This document shows, piece after piece, positions 59,293-64,000 of a stretch of 64,000 nt of DNA. Each line of letters starts with the position of its first letter. Positions within the stretch are counted from its first letter, which is position 1. The stretch is from contig NZ_CP107942.1 of assembly GCF_036053395.1 (NCBI RefSeq), forward strand, positions 4,554,501 through 4,618,500, read 5' to 3'. Below the pieces are notes generated by a model. That model was not told where the DNA came from. It did not search any database and saw nothing but the letters and a program-made list of their open reading frames with translations. A program made the translations under genes and the position numbers. The DNA comes from Actinoplanes sp. NBC_00393. Its GTDB lineage: Bacteria > Actinomycetota > Actinomycetes > Mycobacteriales > Micromonosporaceae.

Positions 59293-60263
59293 ACCCGAAC
59301 CAGGTCGGCGAGCTGCTCGAGCGAGCCGCCGACTCCGTGACTCCGGCCGAACCCGATCCCGCCGGCCGCCTGGTCACGCTGGGCCGCCGGCGCGTCCGGC
59401 GCCGCCGGGCCTGGACGGCCGCGGCCGCGGTGCTGGCCGTCGTGGCTCTGCCCTTCGCGACAGTGGTCGCGAACCGGCTGCCGGACGTCGTGGCGTCCGA
59501 CACCACGGTGAGCTTCGACGGCCTGTCGGTCGTCGTCCCGGCCGGCTGGCGGATCAGCCGGGAGAAGATCGTCGACACCTGCACCGCCGAGCCGCGCACG
59601 GTCTATCTCGCCGAGCGGTGGGAGAACTCAGCGCCGCTGACCACCGCGCCCGGCAGCACACCCTTCACATGCCGGTCCGAGGGTCAGGCGTGGATGGCGC
59701 TCGTGCAGCACGGCCCGCCGCGGTATGTGACCCCGGAGCGGCTCCTGGTCAAGGACGGACAACTGCTCCAGGTTTCGGCGGACATCAGCGGACTCAGCGA
59801 GACCTATATCGCTTTCACCAACGACCTCGAGCCCACGGGTGTCGTGATCTCCGGCGACGCGCAGGCACGCAAGCAGTTGCTCGACCGCGTCACCTGGCCC
59901 GGCGCCCCGTCTGCCCCGCCGTCCGGGGGCCTGGTGCTGCCGGACGAGATCACCAGCGCCGTCAGCGCCCGGCCCAACATGATCAACGCGACGGATGCCC
60001 GGACGCTGAGCCGGATCCGGGCGAAACTGGCCGCGTTGCAGGACCCGGTGCCCGCCGGTGAGGAGTGCGCCCTGGAGATGCCCGGCGCGGTCGGTATCAG
60101 CCTCGGCGAAATCACGGTGGTGCTCGGCGACGCGAGTTGCCCGCAGGCGATCTCCACCGGCGGCGGCCGGGTCCGCGCCCCGGCCGGACTGGGCATGGAG
60201 CTGCACAACCTGATCGCGGCGAGCGAACGCGCCGCGGTCGAGCGTAAGAAGAAGAAGGATTGA
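59289..60263 (+). CDS. Single-pass membrane protein, probable anti-sigma partner
   Basis: 324 residues from a GTG overlapping the sigma factor stop. A cytoplasmic N-terminus of ~45 residues (NQVGELLERAADSVTPAEPD, RLVTLGRRRVRRRR) is followed by one transmembrane helix (AWTAAAAVLAVVALPFATVV) and a ~250-residue extracytoplasmic domain with a repeated GLSVVVPAGWRISREK-like sheet and two Cys pairs (DTCTAEP, FTCRSE; EECALEM, DASCPQA). Topology and translational coupling fit an anti-sigma factor holding the ECF sigma, but no ZAS zinc motif is seen, so this is inference. Ends with a KKKKD tail, 6 bases from the converging histidine kinase gene. Confidence 0.8.
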   Translation: MNPNQVGELLERAADSVTPAEPDPAGRLVTLGRRRVRRRRAWTAAAAVLAVVALPFATVVANRLPDVVASDTTVSFDGLSVVVPAGWRISREKIVDTCTAEPRTVYLAERWENSAPLTTAPGSTPFTCRSEGQAWMALVQHGPPRYVTPERLLVKDGQLLQVSADISGLSETYIAFTNDLEPTGVVISGDAQARKQLLDRVTWPGAPSAPPSGGLVLPDEITSAVSARPNMINATDARTLSRIRAKLAALQDPVPAGEECALEMPGAVGISLGEITVVLGDASCPQAISTGGGRVRAPAGLGMELHNLIAASERAAVERKKKKD

Positions 60264-60269
60264 CCGTGC

Positions 60270-62108
60270 CTACCGGCCGGTGATCTCGCGGCGGGCGCGG
60301 CGGGTGAACACGCCGGACAGGGTGGCTGCCGGGTCCGGAGTGGTCACCGGCAACCGTACGGTGAACGTCGTGCCCAGCCCCGGCGTGCTGTCCGCCTCCA
60401 GGGTGCCGCCCTGGTCGGCGACGATGCGCCGGGCGATGGTCAACCCCAGCCCGGACCCGCCGGTGGCCCGCTGCCGGGCCGGGTCGGCACGCCAGAACCG
60501 GTCGAACGCGCGGGCCACCTCTTCCGCGGACATCCCGACGCCGGTGTCGCGTACGCTCAAAATCGCTGCATGCGCGTCGCGCGTCACCCGCAGCTCCACG
60601 CGCCCGCCGGCGTCGGTGTAGCGGATCGCGTTGCTCAGCAGGTTGCCCAGCACCTGCCGGGTGCGGTCCGGGTCGGCCTCCACCTGCACCGGCTCCGGCG
60701 CGTCCACCACCAGCTCGATGCCGGCTGCCGCCGCGACCGCCCGGTGTGCGGTGGCCGTGGTGCCGGCCAGTTCGGCCAGGTCCAGCGGCACCGGCGCGTA
60801 CGCCAGATCGCCCGCCTCGGCCAGCGCCAGCACCTGCAGGTCGTCCAGGATGCGCCGCTGCAGCAGGGTCTCCTCGTGCAGCGACGCGAACAGCTCCGGT
60901 GACGGCTCGATCACCCCGTCGGCCAGGCCTTCCAGGTAGCCACGCAGGTTCGACAGCGGCGTACGCATCTCGTGCGCCACGTCCGCGATCAGCCGCCGCT
61001 GGCGTTCCTCGCTGCGCTGCAGCGCCTCGGCCATCGCGTTGAACGACGCGGACAGCCGGGCCAGCTCGTCCTGCCCGCCGTCGGGCACCCGTACGTCCAG
61101 CCGTCCCGCCGCCAGCTGCAGCGACGCCCCGGTGAGCAGCCGCACCGGACGGCTGACCCGCCGCGCGATCCAGGCGGTGCCGAGCGCCGCGACCACGAGC
61201 AGCGCGGCCGCCCCGAACCCGGCGGGCCGGCTCAGCTGGCCCATGTCGGTCTGCTGGGTGGCGCCGAAGTACACCTCGACCGGCAGCGCCGAGGTGGTCT
61301 GCGCCGCCCGCGCGAAGGCCTGGCCCAGGCAGTTGTCATCCGGGTCCAGGATTTGCATGGTGCGGCAGGCGACCAGCTGGGTGAACGAGTCGTCCAGCCA
61401 GTACCGGTCACCGTGCACCCGGTCGAGGGCGGCGCGCAGGCATTTCTGCGACGCCCTGCGCTGCTGCTCGCTCAGGTACGGCGCGGTGCCCGACGCCACG
61501 GCCGGTTCGACCGGCAGTTCCTCGGCCGTGCACCGCACCGTCACCAGGGCGGCCCGGTACTGCGCCAGCTGGAACAGCGCTCGCAGCGCCGGGTCCCGGA
61601 ACTGGCCGGCCTTGGCCGCGAACAGGTCGCGCGGCAGCGCCGGCGCCTTCACCGTCGGCAGGTTCCCCTTGCGGAAGGCCGCCGGCGCTCCCTCGGCGCC
61701 CAGTTTCACCGCCGTGAGCCGGGCGATTTCGGCCGCGGCCGCGGCGGTGCCCGGGTCCAGCTGCGGGACCGGGTCGACCGTCGACGGAACCAGCTGCACC
61801 GGCCCGACCGACCGGCCCTGCACCTCGTCCGAGTCGGTGAGCACCACGTCGTCGCGGTTGACCACCCGGATGTGCAGGCCGGTACGCTGCGCCTGCCCGG
61901 CGACCACCTCATCGATGCCGTTCCACCGGCCGTTGCGCAGCCCGAACTGCTGGATCTCCTCGACGATCGCCACGTGGTGCCGCTCGCGGGCCAGTTCGGC
62001 GCGGGCCAGTTCCCGCGACGTCAGGTTCAGCGTCAGCCAGGCGGTCGCGCCGATCGCCGTGCCCGCCACCACCAGCACGAGCAGGAAGATCCGCAGCCGG
62101 AAACTCAC
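60270..62108 (-). CDS. Sensor histidine kinase
   Basis: 612 residues from a GTG overlapping the response regulator stop (GTGA). N-terminal helix (LRIFLLVLVVAGTAIGATAWL), then a ~270-residue extracytoplasmic sensor, a second helix (FGAAALLVVAALGTAWIA), HAMP, HisKA with the phospho-acceptor in VAHEMRTPLSNLRGY, and an HATPase with N box (LGNLLSNAIRYTD), G1 (VRDTGVGMS) and G2 (GGSGLGLTIARRI). The sensor domain contains four cysteines (VRCTAEE, KCLRAAL, VACRTMQ, DNCLGQAF) that could form two disulfides. Paired with the OmpR-type regulator upstream; signal unknown. Confidence 0.93.
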   Translation of the reverse strand: MSFRLRIFLLVLVVAGTAIGATAWLTLNLTSRELARAELARERHHVAIVEEIQQFGLRNGRWNGIDEVVAGQAQRTGLHIRVVNRDDVVLTDSDEVQGRSVGPVQLVPSTVDPVPQLDPGTAAAAAEIARLTAVKLGAEGAPAAFRKGNLPTVKAPALPRDLFAAKAGQFRDPALRALFQLAQYRAALVTVRCTAEELPVEPAVASGTAPYLSEQQRRASQKCLRAALDRVHGDRYWLDDSFTQLVACRTMQILDPDDNCLGQAFARAAQTTSALPVEVYFGATQQTDMGQLSRPAGFGAAALLVVAALGTAWIARRVSRPVRLLTGASLQLAAGRLDVRVPDGGQDELARLSASFNAMAEALQRSEERQRRLIADVAHEMRTPLSNLRGYLEGLADGVIEPSPELFASLHEETLLQRRILDDLQVLALAEAGDLAYAPVPLDLAELAGTTATAHRAVAAAAGIELVVDAPEPVQVEADPDRTRQVLGNLLSNAIRYTDAGGRVELRVTRDAHAAILSVRDTGVGMSAEEVARAFDRFWRADPARQRATGGSGLGLTIARRIVADQGGTLEADSTPGLGTTFTVRLPVTTPDPAATLSGVFTRRARREITGR

Positions 62109-62794
62109 CGCTCGGCCATCCGGTAGCCGCGCCCGTAGACGGTCTGTACGTACCGCGGCTCGGCCGGATTCTGTTCGATCTTGCGGCGCAGGTTGACCAC
62201 ATGCGCGTCGACGGTGCGTTCGGACACGTCGTTCTCGAAGCCGAACACCTTGTCCAGGATCTGCCCGCGGGTGAACACCCGGCCCGGCTCACGGGCCAGC
62301 AGCTCGAGGATGCCGAACTCCTTGGCGGTCAGCCGGACGCCGGCGCCGTCGACGCGTACCTCGAACCGCGGAACGTCCACCGCCAGCTCGCCCACCGTCA
62401 GCACCTCGGCGGTCTCGCCGCCGCGGGTGCGGCGCAGCAGCGCCCGGATCCGCGCGGTCAGCTCCCGCGGGCTGACCGGTTTGCTCAGGTAGTCGTCGGC
62501 GCCGATGTCCAGGCCGAGCAGCATGTCGTTCTCCGCCGAGCGGGCGGTCACCATCACGATCGCCACGTCCGACTCGGCGCGCAGGATCCGGCACACGTCC
62601 AGACCGTCGACCAGCGGCATCATCACGTCCAGCACCACCAGGTCCGGCTTACGGGCCCGGGCCTGCTCCAGCGCCGCCCGGCCGTCACCGACGGTGAGCA
62701 CCTGATGGCCTTCGCGCTCCAGGTACAGGCGGATCAGCTGGGCATGTTTCGGATCGTCGTCGGCTACCAGGATACGGGCGGTCACGGTTCGCAT
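62105..62794 (-). CDS. OmpR/PhoB-family response regulator
   Basis: 229 residues from the ATG at 62794 (the GTG at 62785 is close and possible). Receiver domain: ILVADDDPKHAQL, phospho-acceptor Asp56 in LVVLDVMMP, Thr in MVTARS, Lys in YLSKPVSPREL. C-terminal OmpR winged helix: TAKEFGILELLAREPGRVFTRGQIL, RTVDAHVVNLRRKIE, YVQTVYGRGYRM. Acts as the transcriptional output of the downstream histidine kinase, with which it is co-translated. Divergent from the asparagine synthetase gene across ~154 bases. Confidence 0.93.
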   Translation of the reverse strand: MRTVTARILVADDDPKHAQLIRLYLEREGHQVLTVGDGRAALEQARARKPDLVVLDVMMPLVDGLDVCRILRAESDVAIVMVTARSAENDMLLGLDIGADDYLSKPVSPRELTARIRALLRRTRGGETAEVLTVGELAVDVPRFEVRVDGAGVRLTAKEFGILELLAREPGRVFTRGQILDKVFGFENDVSERTVDAHVVNLRRKIEQNPAEPRYVQTVYGRGYRMAER

Positions 62795-62948
62795 TCTCGC
62801 GCAGCCAGTCCAGCGGGCCAAGAAATGTCAGGTTCCGGTGAAGAACCGGCCCGCAAACCGGTACCCGCGCGCATCTGCGACAGATCCGCACAGGAATCTC
62901 ACAACCCGCTGCCTACCGTCGCCTCCCCTCATCAACCTGGAGGCCCCG

Positions 62949-64000
62949 ATGTGTGGTCTGAGCGCATTCGTCAGCAGCCGGCCCGACGCCGGCCCGCCGG
63001 ACGCCGACGCGGCGGCCGCGTTCGCCGCCGCCCTGGAGACGATGCGCCACCGCGGCCCGGACGACACCCGCATCGACTTCGGCGACGGGTACGCGTTCGG
63101 CTTCAACCGCCTCGCGATCATCGACCGGGAGCACTCCGCTCAGCCGGTGCACTACGCCGGCCGGTGGACCGTGGTCTTCAACGGCGAGATCTACAACTAC
63201 CGGGAGCTGCGCGCCGAGCTGATCCGCGAGCACCGGGCCACGTTCGCCACCGACGGTGACTCCGAGGTGCTGGCCGCCGCGTTCCACTACTGGGGTGAGG
63301 CGGCCCTGCCCCGGCTGCGCGGCATGTTCGCGTTCGTCGCCTACGACCACCGCACCGCCACCGTGCACGCCGCCCGCGACGCGTTCGGCATCAAGCCGCT
63401 GTACCTGCTGGAGACCGCCGACGGGCTGTTCCTGGCCAGCGAGCGCAAGGCCCTCGACCCGTTCGCCGCGCCGGCCGGGGCGGCCCTGGACACCGACGCG
63501 CTCGCCCACTACCTGACCTTCCAGTACGTGCCGGACCCGCTCACCCTGCACCGGCACATCCGGCGGCTGCCGCCGGGGCACCGGCTGGTCTGGAACCCGG
63601 GCGGCGGGGTCCGTCAGCACCGCTGGTTCCGCCCGTCGCTGCGCCCGCTGCGGGTCCAGCCGGAGGCCGCGTACCAGGCCATCCAGGACGCCCTGACCGC
63701 CAGCGTGCGCCACCACCTGCGCGCCGACGTGCCGGTCGGCGCGTTCCTGTCCAGCGGCGTCGACTCCTCCGCGATCGTCGCCCTGGCCGCCCGCGAGCAC
63801 CCGAACCTGCACGCGTTCACCGCGGGGTTCGCCGAGCACGGCTACTCCGAGATCGAGATCGCCCAGGACACCGCCGACCAGCTCGGCGTCCGGCTCACCC
63901 CGACCGTGGTCACCGAGTCCGACGTGCTGACCGCGCTACCGGAGATCATCCGCCTGCTCGACGACCCGGTCGCCGACCCGTCGCTGATCCCGCTCTACTT
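62949..64000 (+). CDS. asnB: Asparagine synthetase (glutamine-hydrolysing), 5' part
   Basis: The frame is open from the ATG at 62949 to the window end (350 residues seen of ~600). GGAGG at 62939-62943 lies 5 bases before the start. Residue 2 is the Ntn glutaminase nucleophile Cys (M-C-G-L). The amidotransferase domain continues RHRGPDDTRIDFGDG, FNGEIYNYRELRAEL and GMFAFVAYD, and the synthetase domain begins with the PP-loop FLSSGVDSSAIVAL near residue 269. It transfers ammonia from glutamine to aspartyl-adenylate or, in biosynthetic clusters, to other carboxylates. Housekeeping or cluster role cannot be told because the next genes lie outside. Confidence 0.93.
   Translation, partial: MCGLSAFVSSRPDAGPPDADAAAAFAAALETMRHRGPDDTRIDFGDGYAFGFNRLAIIDREHSAQPVHYAGRWTVVFNGEIYNYRELRAELIREHRATFATDGDSEVLAAAFHYWGEAALPRLRGMFAFVAYDHRTATVHAARDAFGIKPLYLLETADGLFLASERKALDPFAAPAGAALDTDALAHYLTFQYVPDPLTLHRHIRRLPPGHRLVWNPGGGVRQHRWFRPSLRPLRVQPEAAYQAIQDALTASVRHHLRADVPVGAFLSSGVDSSAIVALAAREHPNLHAFTAGFAEHGYSEIEIAQDTADQLGVRLTPTVVTESDVLTALPEIIRLLDDPVADPSLIPLY

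Overview
The window is very GC-rich (about 70 percent or more), has almost no intergenic space inside operons, uses many GTG starts and ATGA/GTGA stop-start overlaps, and carries typical actinomycete families: DUF397, DUF6082, DUF1707, GPP34, a SigE-type ECF sigma factor, an alpha-lytic/streptogrisin-type protease, and CBM2 enzymes with CebR-like operators. It looks like chromosomal sequence of a soil actinomycete, probably Micromonosporaceae (Actinoplanes-like). That placement is inference from gene content, not from a marker gene. No rRNA, tRNA, CRISPR array, transposase or prophage was seen.

Layout. 1-5.3 kb: end of a GGDEF-EAL protein, an APH-fold protein lacking both catalytic aspartates, small proteins, a serine hydrolase and a CooC/MinD-type ATPase. 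5.3-8.0 kb: a compact NAD-linked module of NrtR-like Nudix regulator, SPFH protein and NAD-kinase-like protein, divergently controlled through a two-box operator. 8.2-8.8 kb: a pectate lyase gene gutted by a deletion. 9.05-21.4 kb: a five-gene, translationally coupled operon of DUF4132-like protein, 1573-aa protein, MoxR-type AAA+ ATPase, DUF5682-VWA fusion and SWIM zinc-finger protein. It is a rearranged relative of the E. coli yehI/yehL/yehM/yehP/yehQ set and the best candidate here for a poorly described multi-protein system.

21.4-35 kb: GNAT acetyltransferase with a low-complexity insertion, decayed luciferase-like oxidoreductase, aldo/keto reductase with divergent TetR regulator and twin operators, YdbS/YdbT-like PH-domain membrane proteins, MFS exporter, gutted phosphatase gene, GPP34 protein, NAD-binding protein, a second aldo/keto reductase behind a MerR-type promoter, and a branched-chain 2-oxoacid dehydrogenase operon (E1alpha, E1beta, E2) divergent from an Lrp regulator. 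35-43 kb: TraB-like protein, DUF1963-like protein, chorismate mutase, short tandem repeats, DUF1800-DUF1501-AEC transporter operon and a secreted HELAH metallopeptidase-like protein.

43-64 kb: STAS and PP2C partner-switching proteins, a secreted glucuronoyl esterase (CE15-CBM2) with stacked carbohydrate operators, a 15-copy 63-bp tandem array, TetR/SDR pair, repeat-rich intergenic DNA, a Ski2-like helicase, a secreted serine protease, DUF6082 and DUF397 proteins, a UPF1-like SF1 helicase with a nuclease-fold tail, an ECF sigma factor with a membrane partner, a two-component system, and the start of an asparagine synthetase.

Themes: three genes broken by deletion or frameshift; unusual density of short tandem repeats, two of them with a 63-bp period; several promoters with readable operators, two of which appear to be leaderless.
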